NCBI GenBank assembly: GCA_963680875.1
Contig: OY804580.1
Coordinates: forward strand, 111,479,534 to 111,543,533
DNA length: 64,000 nucleotides
Origin: Bathymodiolus brooksi
Taxonomy: Eukaryota > Mollusca > Bivalvia > Mytilida > Modiolidae
Reading direction: 5' to 3'
This document shows, in pieces, positions 1 to 10,421 of this stretch. The notes beneath the pieces were generated by a model that was given only the letters and a program-made list of their open reading frames with translations, made no database searches and was not told the origin of the DNA. The position numbers and the translations under genes were made by a program. Each line of letters begins with the position of its first letter. Positions within the stretch are counted from its first letter, which is position 1.

Positions 1-902
1 AATATTCAGTGACAAAACTAAATAACAAAATGTAGTATAACAGATACACTAAAAAAACAATATAACAAATAAAATATACATTGTATATAACTATCTGCTC
101 AAAGCCAACATTGAGACAAAACACCTTTATCAAGGATTGTTACGATTTGAGCAGAAATCAATTAAATTTTAGAGAATCTCAATGCAATAAATAAAATTTA
201 ATAATGTATCAATTTGGTATAAAACAAACATAGACTCTAATGAACAAGTTACAATAAATATGATTGTGTGTAAACATGGCTGGAAGTTTCTTTGGACTTT
301 TTGACACTGTAGGATAAACACAATATACATAGATTGTCAGTAAATATAAAATTTATGTACATTCGTCATGAAACAGGCCAGAAAAACTTGTAAACAGCTT
401 GCTTATTTTCTATCTGTTTCTTAAGCTGGTACAAATAAATTATGTATTTTCTGACAATGTACATTTATATATTGCATATGTATATACCAGGCACTAGATT
501 ATTATTGAAATCTGGGAGGTAAGATAAACTTCGTTCAAAATACTAGTGTGGTAAACATTTCTTGTAACATAAAAATGAAATGATATGTACATACCATGTA
601 AATTCAGAATGTTCCATACTATTTCAATCCTCTAAATTTTAAATATTCATCTAATATCGTAAAATTTGAACCCTTCAAATTAAGAAAAATCATCTTATAT
701 CATAAAATTTTGAACCTTCAAATTAAAAAATAAATCATCTTGTATCTTAAAATGTCAATCTTTCAAATTTTAAATAGATCTAGTACTGATAATAAAAATA
801 AAATAAAATAAATATTAAATCTAATTACCTGTATTATAAATTGAATAAAAATAAAAAAAATAAATAAATACCTTTAATTCCATTTGGATTTCAAAATACA
901 CA
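1..902. other. AT-rich non-coding stretch
   Basis: No open frame of note, no splice-flanked exon and no recognisable repeat end was seen. The sequence is strongly AT-rich with short A/T-rich near-repeats around 640-780 (recurring 'catctTATAtc' and 'cttcaaatt' phrases). It lies downstream of the minus-strand AT-hook gene. Confidence 0.5.
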
Positions 903-1041
903 ATGAATGTGATAATCAAATAACAAGCAAATAGTGAGTGAGTGATTGTTGTTTAATGCCAACTCGGCAATTTTGTACTAGACCAACATGCTTAGTTGGA
1001 TTTTTTGTAGTGTTAGCTCACTGAAACAACAGTCCACTGAT

Positions 1042-2174
1042 CATACCTGCCAAGTAACCTGTTTTCGTCGGGTCACACCCGGAAATCGAGCTTGTCACCC
1101 TCATTTCCCTGAACACCCGTCGGGACACGGATTTCACTACGATGACCCGGAATCACCCGGAATTGGTCCAGATATTAGAAATATTTATTTATTCGGAAAA
1201 TACCGGGATTTTACCTATCGAAAGGACAACAATCCGAATGGTCAACTACAATCAACAACAATATACCTTCGAGGTAAGTAATTAGCGATGATTGGGTCTT
1301 TTAAAATAAAGTTAATCCCCTTGTGGAAAGTTTGAGTTGTTTTTACAATAAAAAAGTTAAATCATTTCTGCAAAATGTCTACTGGAAGGAAGAGGTCCTT
1401 ATCAGATATACCGAAAGAAGAAGAAGGGCCTGCTTGTTCTTCATCCGCTAAATGAAAGAAATATTTATGCAAATATCAAAAAGCTTGGGAAGCAGAATTT
1501 AGTTGGCTCAGTCATGTCACAGTGATCGTAGCGTATGATGCATATTGCATTCTTTGTAAATCACATTTATCTATTGGATTCGGTGCAAAGAATGACCTGA
1601 CAAGGCATGCAAAGTCACAAAACTATATGCAGCTGGAGATGGTTCAAAGGAAATCAAAATCAATGTCTTTGTTTGTAACAATGCCAAACAATTCTTTGAA
1701 GAGTAATATTGAACAGTTTTGGGGGGAAATGGGGAAACTTGATGACATTTTTTTCTGGAACAAAAAGATTTGGTGTTCTTTCAAAACTTCTGAAAGAGCT
1801 TTTTCAATCATTAAGAAGATACACACTGAATTCAGATCAGATTTGAACAATGACACCATATGTGGGTTACTGAGTTGTAAATTCAATCAAAATCAATGTT
1901 GTTATGAATATCAATCATCTACTTCTGTTTTAAAATCTGCAAAGAGTGCAACTAGTGATTATAACCAGAGCTTAGAGTCTATGACATAGTTTATTGATAC
2001 AGCTGTTTATTTGTACATACATATGATCATTAATAATACATATTAAACTAGATATGATATCATACGATTTACAATAATTATGGCCGAAAATGTCGTTACG
2101 CGTTATGACCCTCATTTTCATTTAGGAATGAGGGTCATGACCCTGATTTGGTGTTCCAGAGGTTGGCAGGTATG
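1042..2174 (+). mobile_element. Internally deleted hAT-type DNA transposon with 8-bp target duplication
   Basis: The element starts CATACCTGCCAA and ends with the exact inverse TTGGCAGGTATG (12-bp terminal inverted repeat). It is flanked on both sides by the 8-bp direct repeat CCACTGAT (1034-1041 and 2175-2182), the length produced by hAT transposases. The two flanks rejoin into one SINE body, which confirms the borders. Inside is a broken transposase-derived frame that has only N-terminal zinc-finger-like and C-terminal dimerisation-like parts, so the catalytic middle has been lost. At about 1.13 kb it is a non-autonomous derivative. Confidence 0.85.
1375..1989 (+). pseudogene. hAT transposase remnant: BED-like zinc finger joined to the hAT C-terminal region
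   Basis: A frame starting at ATG 1375 runs to a stop at 1989 with one in-frame TGA at 1453-1455. After that stop the translation reads through a Trp-rich segment into a C-x2-C...H motif (YCILCKS ... LTRHAKS), as in the BED-like fingers of hAT-family proteins. The second half, ERAFSIIKKIHTEFRSDLNN, followed by a leucine/cysteine segment and a terminal KSATSDYNQSL, matches the conserved C-terminal dimerisation end of hAT transposases. The DDE catalytic core that should lie between these parts is absent, so this is a deleted copy rather than a functional gene. The premature stop makes translation of the whole unlikely. Family assignment is firm because the 8-bp target duplication agrees with it. 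Confidence 0.75.
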
Positions 2175-2340
2175 CCACTGATAGACATGTCGCCCCACTC
2201 TGACACATTATCCTGCTTGGCGGAGAAGCAACAAATACCAATTTTATAGTCTTTGGTTTGACCCAAATCGGGGCTCGCACCCACGATCGACAACACTCGA
2301 GGTGAGCACGCTGACCATTACACCACCGTTGCAAGTAAAT

Positions 2341-2642
2341 ATGTACAACAAATAAATGTGCATCAAGATTATAATAATTATTTTCAGTTCGTTAGGTGCA
2401 CCTCTTCAATATTTGGCCGTAATTTTTTGGAAGCCAATTTAGAATTTCTTGGTCAATCTGAGGCTTCATTATTGTTGAGCAATTGACATTTAGGTAATTC
2501 TACACACGATTCCATGCTTTCATTCAAGGAAGACAAATTATTCGCCACAACACCAGAATTTATACTTGTATTAGATTTTAGTACTTATGCATCCTCAAAG
2601 TCAACATCAACCTTATAACTTTAATCCAAACTTGATAATTCT
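2341..2642. other. 3' flank of the AT-hook gene
   Basis: This short non-coding stretch lies immediately downstream of the minus-strand stop codon. A minus-strand AATAAA (2642-2647) overlaps the stop codon itself, too close to be the obvious polyadenylation signal. No other feature is seen. Confidence 0.35.
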
Positions 2643-5600
2643 TTATTTTAAGGATTCCATTGAAGGTGGAGACTTTTCTGCCAATGGATTTTTCTTACAA
2701 TTTCCCTGGACGAGTTCTGAAGAGTCTTCTAAATACAAGTCCTTTTGATATTGGCTTGAATTTTGCTTTACGGGTACAAAATCACTGTTCTTATTTATAG
2801 AATCATTTTCTTCGTGCAAATCTGTCAAAATCATTTCAGGTCCTTCTTCTTTATTTAATTCATCAAATGAACTACTTGATTTGTTAGATTCTGAGCAACT
2901 GATAGATTTTTGCTGACCATTTTTCAGTATTTTCAGGGATCCACTTTTCATTGCTTGTTTACAAATTTCAAGTTTTTCTCCAGCCATTTTCTTCAATTTC
3001 ATGAAGGTTTGAGTGTCAACGTAAACATTTCCTGTAGTTTTTTTAATACCCGAAATCGTTTCAATATTGCCAATACTATGTAAATTATTTTGTTTTTCTA
3101 CATTTGATGGAAAATGTTCCGTCTTCACATTAGTACTTTTGTCGTTATTTCTGTCATGACTTTCTTCCTTGCTATTTACTGACCCATTAAAGGGTGTGCT
3201 CTGAAATGACGTCTTGCTAGTTACCTGAGGCTTCTTCATAGATGCTGACTTTTCTCCTCCTGTCAGAGATACTTGTACTTCTATATCAAGCTTTGGCATT
3301 TCCTTTTCAAAGTTTGTGGGTGTTTTGACCATTTTTCTTGGCCTTCCTCGTTTCATTGTTTTCACTGGACTCTCTGAAATTTGTTCCTCAATCTTATTTA
3401 AAACATCTTCATATAAAATTTTACTTGACTTTCTGGGTTTTACCTTTTTCATTACAATTGTTGCCACATTACTTTCTAATTTTCCTACAGTTTTACACTT
3501 GTTTAAACTTTCTGATTTGTCTTTTTCTTTCGAAATTTGTCTAGCCTTTACTGGACTAACATTCCCACTGTTTATCTTTTTTTCAATAAATGTATTTATT
3601 AATTGTTTTCCTTTAATATTTTCTTTGCATGTTGTGGTTTTATCAAGTACTGTTTTTTCCATAGTAAAAACTCCTAAATTTTCATTAACCAAGATATTTT
3701 CAGGAATAATACTTTCACCTGTTTTGTTCAATTGTCCTTCCAGATTACTACACATTACTTTCAACTTTTTTTGACTGGAATCTTTCTTTGGTGGCCCTCG
3801 ACCAATTTTTCTGCTCTTAATCGCCTTTTCAAGGCCAAAATTTTGTGATTTTTCTTCAATTAGGTTTTTTTTTGCTCTTCCAAGACCCGTCTTCCTTGGA
3901 AAAATGTGTATTTCATCGTCATGAGTTTTTCCTTTGATAGAAGTCTTTTTTAATTTTCCTCGACCATCTTCATCTAAATTCTTTTTGGGCCTACTTTGAC
4001 CAGTTTTCACTTTGTTTTCAACCATTTGTGGTCCTCCAATTGTTTCATCAATAGTCCCTGGTTGATGATCAATGTCCAAAACAGGTCCTTCAGAAGTATA
4101 TTTCTTTGGACGACCAACTTTCATTTTTTTCTTCACACATGAATTACTTTCTACACACATATCATTAATATAAATATTTTCTACAATTTGTTCAACTGAT
4201 TTCATTGGTCCTCCTATCATGTTGATATTATTTGCTTTTGAATTGTTTCCTTCATTTTCACTTTGCTCATTTGCCGTTTTATTCATACTTTGTATTCTAT
4301 GTTCATCAATGCTTTGTACTGTCTCAAAATTTACAGCATGCAAGTCTATTATTTTCTTTTTCTGTGGTCTTCCACTCTTTTTTCTTCCTATTGTTTCAAT
4401 GTCATCCTTTATCTTGTTTTCACTTTTCGTTTTATCTGGTCGACCCACCTTGCCATATTTCAAATCTTTTGTAATGTTGTTTATATTTCTATTTTGATAG
4501 TTATATTTTTTGCCTTTCCCAACTTTGTGTTCTTTCTTTGACAATATGAAGACATTCTCACAATTGTCTGCTTTTTCCTCATTTTTATTCTTTTTAGGTC
4601 TTCCAACCTTTCTCTTTTTGCTTGCCAACTGATCATTTAGTTGTGATTCTCTAAAATCTACAATAGCAAATTTCTTAGGTCTTCCAGCTTTTCTCTTCAA
4701 AGTGTTTTCAGAATTAGTTTTGACAGTCATCTTTTTAACAGCTGGATGTTGTTTTATCATCATTTCTAGACCCTTATGATTTTGTGCATTACTGACTAAA
4801 TCTTGATTAGAATATGAATTTTCTCTTTCTATTTTTTCCTTTTTCTTTGAGGTTCCTGTACCAAGTGATGATTTAAATTCAAAATCCATAAAAACTTCAT
4901 TGCTTTGGTTATCTACAGTCATACATTTTAAGTCGGATGATTTACAGGTACAGGTACTATTCTTTACTCTTCCTTTTTTTATTTTATCAAACATGTTTTC
5001 CACATTTTCCATAGTTAGCACAGGCATTTTTCGTGGACGTCCTCTCTTTTTAGCACATTCCTTTAATATAGCAATTTTTTCTAATGTTCCCATTTCATCA
5101 TCTGAGCTCCCTCCTGTTAAAATGTTTTCTTCTTTTTCAAATTCAGATTTTTTTCCCTGAAAATTGTGATTCTGTTTTACATTTGTGGTAAATCTTGTGT
5201 CCTTATTTTCAAGACTTTTATCTCCTATAGAATTGTCTGTTATATCATTATTATCCATCGTGGCCTGTTCATTGTTTAATTTCCCCACAGAGCAAGAGGA
5301 AAAGCTGATAGTACCAGTTTCTTCCTCACAATGCCCTCTACCTGTATCTTCAATACTGTCACTTCCTCTATTAACTTGTTCATTGTTAGTGCTAGAATTT
5401 AAATTAATTCCCCTCTCTAATAGTTCTGGATCAGTATCACAATTTATTTGATCACAACCTCCACTTTCAAAGCTTTCTTCCATAAATTGTGAACTAGACA
5501 ACATATTAATTTCTCTACTATTGTCCAGCTGTTTGTTCACAATGATGTCATTTTCAGATATCCTATATTGCTTTTGTTGACATTTATCTAATGTATTTCT

Positions 5601-8600
5601 ATTTGAAGTTCCTTGCCCTGTTATTACTTCTGAAGCCTTTAAATTGTTCAGATTTGCATTACTGGACATACTACCAGTATTTGTTGGATTACTTCCAGGA
5701 CCTGAATCCGTGTGGACAAGTTTAAAACATTTTCCACCCATTTCCTTCCATGCTTTCTTTGGGGATTTATTTCTTTCATTTAATATCTTGGATCTTTTTG
5801 ATGTTTCCATTTTTATTTCATATCCCTTTTTAACAACAGAAGATACTTCCTGATTCTCATCAACAAGTTTGTGTTCTAAATTATTCCCCCTAGACTGTAC
5901 TGTAAATGTTTTGTCAAAGACATATTTCTTTGGCCTACCTCGCCTCTTTTTCATCATTAAATGTGAATTCATTAGAGTCTTATTAGTTGACATTTTAGAT
6001 TGACTCAATGCCTTCATTTCACCATGTTTTTTAAATGACTTCGGGGGTCTTCCTCTCTTTTTCTTTAAACAACTCTTCAACACTTTACCTTGGTGAGCTG
6101 TATTTTCAATAGCAAGTATGACTGTATCATTTTTAACATTATCAAAGACTTGTTTTCTTGGTCTTCCAATCTTCTTCTTTGGTGTTGAATTAAGTCCCCT
6201 TTTCAGAACTGGTACACATGGCATATCTTTGTTATTTGCCTTTTGAGAATTGGTACCAGTTACATGTGATAAAGGTGAAGCAGTACAATCTTTGGCATCA
6301 ATCAGGTTTTCTTCGTTTGATACGACATGAATCTTCTGTGACTGTGATGTTTGTTCCTTATTGTGTGACATATCTTGCTTTCTCATAATACTTGATGCAC
6401 TCCTAATTTCTAACACCTTTTCAGGACAAGTGTCTTCACTATCTGGTTTCCTCAAAGAGTTTGTAGTATTCTGTTGATTAAAATTATCAACAATTTCATT
6501 TGTTGGTGAATCCTTTTTTTCTTTTAAATTTTCAGATACTTGTTTTTTGCCAAGCCCTTTCTCAGATGATATAAATGTATTGTGTCCTTTGTAACAAACA
6601 GTCACTGGTCTCTTTTCTTTCATTGGTTTTACAATTAACTCCCTAGAAACTAAACTAATAGAAATATCTAAATTTTTCTGAACTCTGGTCTCCTTGGAAA
6701 CATTACTTGGTACAACATTTATATCTAAGTGACTGGTGTTTGCAGTCTCATCACTATTTACTGTTGTATTATCAGATGTCTTTATTGAATTTTCAGTTTT
6801 ATTCGTTTTAGTGGTCTTTTGCGATTTATAAACTATATTTTTTGTTTTTCTTATTTCCAACTCATTTTGTATTTCATTGATATCTATCACATTATCCCCA
6901 TCTTCATATACAAACACATTTTGTGATTTACCTGTTTTTTTCACTTTTGTTTCATTAATGTGTTTTGTATCTTGAGGCATCAAGATTTCAGTTACTTTTT
7001 GTCCTATACTGTTTCTGGTGGCATTTTGAACACCACCAGTAACTGTTGTCACTTCTTTTTCTGATTGCTGAACTGAAGAGAGCGACATATTTTCACCAAG
7101 TTCTAGTGTTTCAGATTTGACTAGTTTTCGACTTTGAGCTTTTGGCAACTTTGCATCATGTTTTGTTTTTGGTCTTCCTCTACGTTTCTTTTCAGGAATT
7201 TGGACTTCAGGTTCGATGTCTTTTGTTGAAATTCTTTTCAGTGGAATTTCTAAATTCATTAATGTAACAATTTTATGTTTACCCCTCATTTTAAATGGAT
7301 ATTTGGAGTATTGTCTTTTGGCTCGTTTTGATTCCCAAAAATCAATAAATTTGCCCTTTTCAATCAAAGACACTTGCTTCGCATCATGATCTAAATTCTG
7401 CATTGAATAGTCATTACTTGAAATGTCTGAAATATGTTGAGGAGGGCTGACTTTTTTGGGTCTCCCTCTCTTTTTCTTAATTTGCACAAAATTTCTATTT
7501 TTCTCTGCTAATTGATCTGAATTGTTCACTAAAACAATTTTGGAATCCTCTGAAGAGCTTGAGTTTAACATTTCACCATCTGATATAGATGATACAGTAT
7601 AACTTTTGTTTTCTTTGTTGTTGGCTTTGACTATTTTCGGTCTACCACGTCCACGTTGTTGTGGTATTTCAGTAGCAAGAACTCTCCCTTTGTATTTCTT
7701 AGTTGCAACCATTTTAGCTTTAGAAACAGTTTTTGCTACAAGTTGACTTAGCTTGCCAGAAAATTTCGGTTCTTTTCCTTTTTTCATGCATTTTAATTTA
7801 ATCTTAATATTTTTCACTTGTTTAAAGTTGGTACTCTTTCCATTTAATCTCTTTTTATGCCCTAAAACATGCTCATTCATGAATTGACCTGTCTTTTCTT
7901 CAGATGAACTGTCTTTCTTTGGCCTTCCTCTTTTCTTTTTGATTTTTATAAGATTTTTATCAACAACTTTCTTTGGTCTGCCTGGCCTTTTCTTTGGGCC
8001 TTGTTTCATTAGTTGCCCTTTTGTCAACTTAGTCTTCAATGTTATATTTTTAAGTTTCTTTTGTTTATTGTATTTTTTCTGCTTCCCTGTTTTAAGAGTT
8101 ACAATGTGTTTTTGCTGTCTCTTCTTTGCTAACGACTTTCCTTTCTTTTTCTTTTTCCATCTGTTTAAAATATGAAGATTAGATTTTTTCATTGCTGAAT
8201 ATTTCTGTTTCTTTAATGGTGAATCTGAGGTATTTTTTAAGTCAACATGTTTACGTTTATACAGATTTTGCTCTCTTTGATGTTGTGGACGATTTGTAAC
8301 ATTATTTGTTGGTCCCAGTCCCAAAGAATGAAAGAACTCACTTTCCATGAAAGAGTTAGAATCTTGAATTTGATTCTCACTTGTGTCAATACTAAATAAT
8401 TGGTGATCACTAGTGATGATGGGACTGAATGTTTGGTGATCGCTAATGACAGGGCTAAATATCTGTTCACCACTTATGACAGGACGGAATATCTGTTGAC
8501 CACTAGTGACAGGGCTGAAATTCTGTTGACCACTTGTGGCAAGACCAAATCTTTGCTGACCACTTGTAAAAATATCGATTGCTTGCTTACCACCTGCAGA

Positions 8601-10421
8601 GAGACTAAATATTTGTTTACCTTGACATTCATCCAATGAAGCATATGCATTTTGTACAATGGCTGTAGGATATGTAACAGACGAATTAAATGTATCAAAC
8701 ATCTGATGCTGATCTGTGATATTAGACATACCATTCATCTCAGTTGATTCTGATTCTTGTGAAACATCATACAAACTTTCCTCAGGAACAACATAGATCA
8801 CATCACCAAATACATTTTCTATAACAACTGGAGCATCACAATTGGAAGATGAATATGCCTTTTTCTGTTGTTTAACAATACATTTTTCCATTTCTACTAC
8901 AGACTTCAGATCCTTTTTATTCAGTTTATCTACTGCTGGCAGTCGTTTACTATTTATTACCATTTTACGTTTCTTCTCGTGACCTGGTTCTATCTCTTGC
9001 TCGTTTGTAACCGGGTTTCCTGCAACATTGTGAAAATCTGAGGATATATTTCTCTCTTCCATCAGTGGCACTGAGTTTTGATTAGTTTCTATTTCTCCAT
9101 TTGAATAATTTTCTCCAACAAATTGCTGTTCTGCAATAGACCTTGCATCCATGATCATTATTTGATTCAGGAATGTTGTTGGTTCTACAAGTGAGGGATT
9201 TTCTGATTCTTGGTCAATGTCTTCATCTTGAAACTGTAAAGTTTGTATTGTATCAGACCGATCAATTGGAACTATTACAGATTTCTCCTGTAATTTTAAC
9301 TCTTCTTGTTCTTTTAGCGACTCTTGCTGTTCTCTCCTTTTCTGAACAATTCTTTCATACTTAGTGTGAACTCTCCGAGATCTTCTACCAGAAGCATAAA
9401 CATCCACTGAACTAGAAAGACAAAGTTCAATCCTCTGCTTACGAATAGAACCTTTAGGTCGACCCCTTGGTTTCTTGACCATTCCATCACCAGTAACAGT
9501 GTCCTGCTTTTCATCACTGCTTTCATTTTGCTGTCCTTCAGGTTCGTCTATCTCTGAACATTCAGATTCTAAATCCTGATTTTCAGTGGATTTCAAATCC
9601 ATTTCATCCTCTTTATATCTACAGTCTGCATTTCCTTTACTTGGCATTCCTAATTCTTGATCTGAAATTTTGGTCCCTGTGTCTGCATTATTTGTCTCTG
9701 ATTTAGTTCCAATTTTATGCTCAGGACGGTTGAACTCCAACTTACTTGTAGTGTCAAGTTGTTCTAAGTCATCATCCAAAATATAATGATATGCAATAAT
9801 CGGAGATTCAGCCCTGGAGTTTTTGCCTTGTTGACAATGAGTTAATGTATTGTTAATGGGTAAATTAATCCTTGAGTTTTCGTTTTCTTCACAATGAGTC
9901 AATGTAATGTTAATGGGTGAATCACAAACAGAAACAGTGTTTGAGATTACAAGGCCACAAGCCTGGCTTGTTTCCTGTGATGGACAATCTGATTTCATAC
10001 AAATCTCTGATTCATATGAAGGTTTTAAATTGCCATCTTTTGAAGATTCAGTAATTTGAACAGTATGTATATCATCATTGTAAACAATATTTTCAATTGT
10101 TTCATTTGGTAAATTGCTACTAACAATACTAGATACATCAACATTCGTCAAGGATGAACTTGAAAACTGCAAGTTGTTTATTTCAGCTGAAATAGTTGAA
10201 ATTTGATCTTCACGATTTCCTATATCTGCTTCATTTACTGGACTTCTGGTCAGTTGATTATCTACCTCAGTAGAATTTGGTAATTGACAGATTTTAGATA
10301 CCTTTTTTACAGTATTGAGGACTTGAAAACATTGAGATTTACAGGTACTACCTCCATTTTGTTGTGACAGTTCAATATTTTGATTTTCTTGTATTGTTCT
10401 GACCTCTATCCTGGTGGCATC
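2643..10421 (-). CDS. Giant AT-hook-rich nuclear protein, last coding exon (2,592 codons plus stop)
   Basis: This 7.8-kb open exon begins after a clear acceptor (ttatttcag|G at 10421, phase 0) and ends with TAA at 2643-2645. It encodes a highly charged, Lys/Ser/Asn-rich, apparently disordered protein. About 19 AT-hook-like cores are scattered through it: good ones such as KRGRPKK, RRGRPKK, KRGRPRK and GRGRPK lie near genomic 9460, 7975, 7925, 7640, 7460, 7170, 6160, 6045, 5930, 5035 and 3345; weaker ones (VGRPKK, AGRPKK, SGRPQK, VGRPDK) lie near 4675-4090. AT-hooks bind the minor groove of AT-rich DNA, so a chromatin or DNA-binding role in the nucleus is likely. A short repeat block lies at 8395-8640. 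No enzymatic, bromo-, PHD or MADF domain was recognised. Frames on the opposite strand here are shadows. I do not recognise a named orthologue. Confidence 0.85.
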   Translation of the reverse strand, partial: DATRIEVRTIQENQNIELSQQNGGSTCKSQCFQVLNTVKKVSKICQLPNSTEVDNQLTRSPVNEADIGNREDQISTISAEINNLQFSSSSLTNVDVSSIVSSNLPNETIENIVYNDDIHTVQITESSKDGNLKPSYESEICMKSDCPSQETSQACGLVISNTVSVCDSPINITLTHCEENENSRINLPINNTLTHCQQGKNSRAESPIIAYHYILDDDLEQLDTTSKLEFNRPEHKIGTKSETNNADTGTKISDQELGMPSKGNADCRYKEDEMDLKSTENQDLESECSEIDEPEGQQNESSDEKQDTVTGDGMVKKPRGRPKGSIRKQRIELCLSSSVDVYASGRRSRRVHTKYERIVQKRREQQESLKEQEELKLQEKSVIVPIDRSDTIQTLQFQDEDIDQESENPSLVEPTTFLNQIMIMDARSIAEQQFVGENYSNGEIETNQNSVPLMEERNISSDFHNVAGNPVTNEQEIEPGHEKKRKMVINSKRLPAVDKLNKKDLKSVVEMEKCIVKQQKKAYSSSNCDAPVVIENVFGDVIYVVPEESLYDVSQESESTEMNGMSNITDQHQMFDTFNSSVTYPTAIVQNAYASLDECQGKQIFSLSAGGKQAIDIFTSGQQRFGLATSGQQNFSPVTSGQQIFRPVISGEQIFSPVISDHQTFSPIITSDHQLFSIDTSENQIQDSNSFMESEFFHSLGLGPTNNVTNRPQHQREQNLYKRKHVDLKNTSDSPLKKQKYSAMKKSNLHILNRWKKKKKGKSLAKKRQQKHIVTLKTGKQKKYNKQKKLKNITLKTKLTKGQLMKQGPKKRPGRPKKVVDKNLIKIKKKRGRPKKDSSSEEKTGQFMNEHVLGHKKRLNGKSTNFKQVKNIKIKLKCMKKGKEPKFSGKLSQLVAKTVSKAKMVATKKYKGRVLATEIPQQRGRGRPKIVKANNKENKSYTVSSISDGEMLNSSSSEDSKIVLVNNSDQLAEKNRNFVQIKKKRGRPKKVSPPQHISDISSNDYSMQNLDHDAKQVSLIEKGKFIDFWESKRAKRQYSKYPFKMRGKHKIVTLMNLEIPLKRISTKDIEPEVQIPEKKRRGRPKTKHDAKLPKAQSRKLVKSETLELGENMSLSSVQQSEKEVTTVTGGVQNATRNSIGQKVTEILMPQDTKHINETKVKKTGKSQNVFVYEDGDNVIDINEIQNELEIRKTKNIVYKSQKTTKTNKTENSIKTSDNTTVNSDETANTSHLDINVVPSNVSKETRVQKNLDISISLVSRELIVKPMKEKRPVTVCYKGHNTFISSEKGLGKKQVSENLKEKKDSPTNEIVDNFNQQNTTNSLRKPDSEDTCPEKVLEIRSASSIMRKQDMSHNKEQTSQSQKIHVVSNEENLIDAKDCTASPLSHVTGTNSQKANNKDMPCVPVLKRGLNSTPKKKIGRPRKQVFDNVKNDTVILAIENTAHQGKVLKSCLKKKRGRPPKSFKKHGEMKALSQSKMSTNKTLMNSHLMMKKRRGRPKKYVFDKTFTVQSRGNNLEHKLVDENQEVSSVVKKGYEIKMETSKRSKILNERNKSPKKAWKEMGGKCFKLVHTDSGPGSNPTNTGSMSSNANLNNLKASEVITGQGTSNRNTLDKCQQKQYRISENDIIVNKQLDNSREINMLSSSQFMEESFESGGCDQINCDTDPELLERGINLNSSTNNEQVNRGSDSIEDTGRGHCEEETGTISFSSCSVGKLNNEQATMDNNDITDNSIGDKSLENKDTRFTTNVKQNHNFQGKKSEFEKEENILTGGSSDDEMGTLEKIAILKECAKKRGRPRKMPVLTMENVENMFDKIKKGRVKNSTCTCKSSDLKCMTVDNQSNEVFMDFEFKSSLGTGTSKKKEKIERENSYSNQDLVSNAQNHKGLEMMIKQHPAVKKMTVKTNSENTLKRKAGRPKKFAIVDFRESQLNDQLASKKRKVGRPKKNKNEEKADNCENVFILSKKEHKVGKGKKYNYQNRNINNITKDLKYGKVGRPDKTKSENKIKDDIETIGRKKSGRPQKKKIIDLHAVNFETVQSIDEHRIQSMNKTANEQSENEGNNSKANNINMIGGPMKSVEQIVENIYINDMCVESNSCVKKKMKVGRPKKYTSEGPVLDIDHQPGTIDETIGGPQMVENKVKTGQSRPKKNLDEDGRGKLKKTSIKGKTHDDEIHIFPRKTGLGRAKKNLIEEKSQNFGLEKAIKSRKIGRGPPKKDSSQKKLKVMCSNLEGQLNKTGESIIPENILVNENLGVFTMEKTVLDKTTTCKENIKGKQLINTFIEKKINSGNVSPVKARQISKEKDKSESLNKCKTVGKLESNVATIVMKKVKPRKSSKILYEDVLNKIEEQISESPVKTMKRGRPRKMVKTPTNFEKEMPKLDIEVQVSLTGGEKSASMKKPQVTSKTSFQSTPFNGSVNSKEESHDRNNDKSTNVKTEHFPSNVEKQNNLHSIGNIETISGIKKTTGNVYVDTQTFMKLKKMAGEKLEICKQAMKSGSLKILKNGQQKSISCSESNKSSSSFDELNKEEGPEMILTDLHEENDSINKNSDFVPVKQNSSQYQKDLYLEDSSELVQGNCKKNPLAEKSPPSMESLK
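8395..8640 (-). repeat. Degenerate ~10-residue tandem repeat inside the AT-hook protein
   Basis: On the coding strand about eight consecutive units follow the pattern S-G-Q-Q-x-F-x-P-V-T/I (for example SGQQNFSPVT, SGQQIFRPVI, SGEQIFSPVI). In DNA this shows as recurring 'tgTTGACCACT' phrases on the plus strand. The block is Gln/Phe-spaced and lies well away from most of the AT-hooks, so it may be a separate interaction segment. Confidence 0.7.

Larger units (their letters stand above)
903..2340 (-). mobile_element. tRNA-derived SINE (family C), split by a hAT insertion
   Basis: Read on the minus strand, 2340 down to 2175 starts with a tRNA-like head (GGTGTAATGGTCAGCGTG resembles box A; GGGTGCGAGCCCC resembles box B) followed by the body that recurs at 38.3, 40.8, 59.8 and 62.8 kb. 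The body continues at 1041 down to 903 and ends with the shared 3' core and a CACTCACTCAC-type tail. The two halves are separated by the 1042-2174 element, with CCACTGAT duplicated at both junctions. Confidence 0.75.

Noticed and set aside
988..1281. 97-codon frame in the left part of the hAT element
   Set aside because: It crosses the SINE-hAT border at 1041/1042, so it cannot be an ancestral gene.
3316..9364. Several hydrophobic open frames on the plus strand
   Set aside because: They are antisense shadows of the Lys-rich AT-hook exon: AAA/AAG codons read backwards give Phe/Leu-rich peptides. No splice sites or start context support them.
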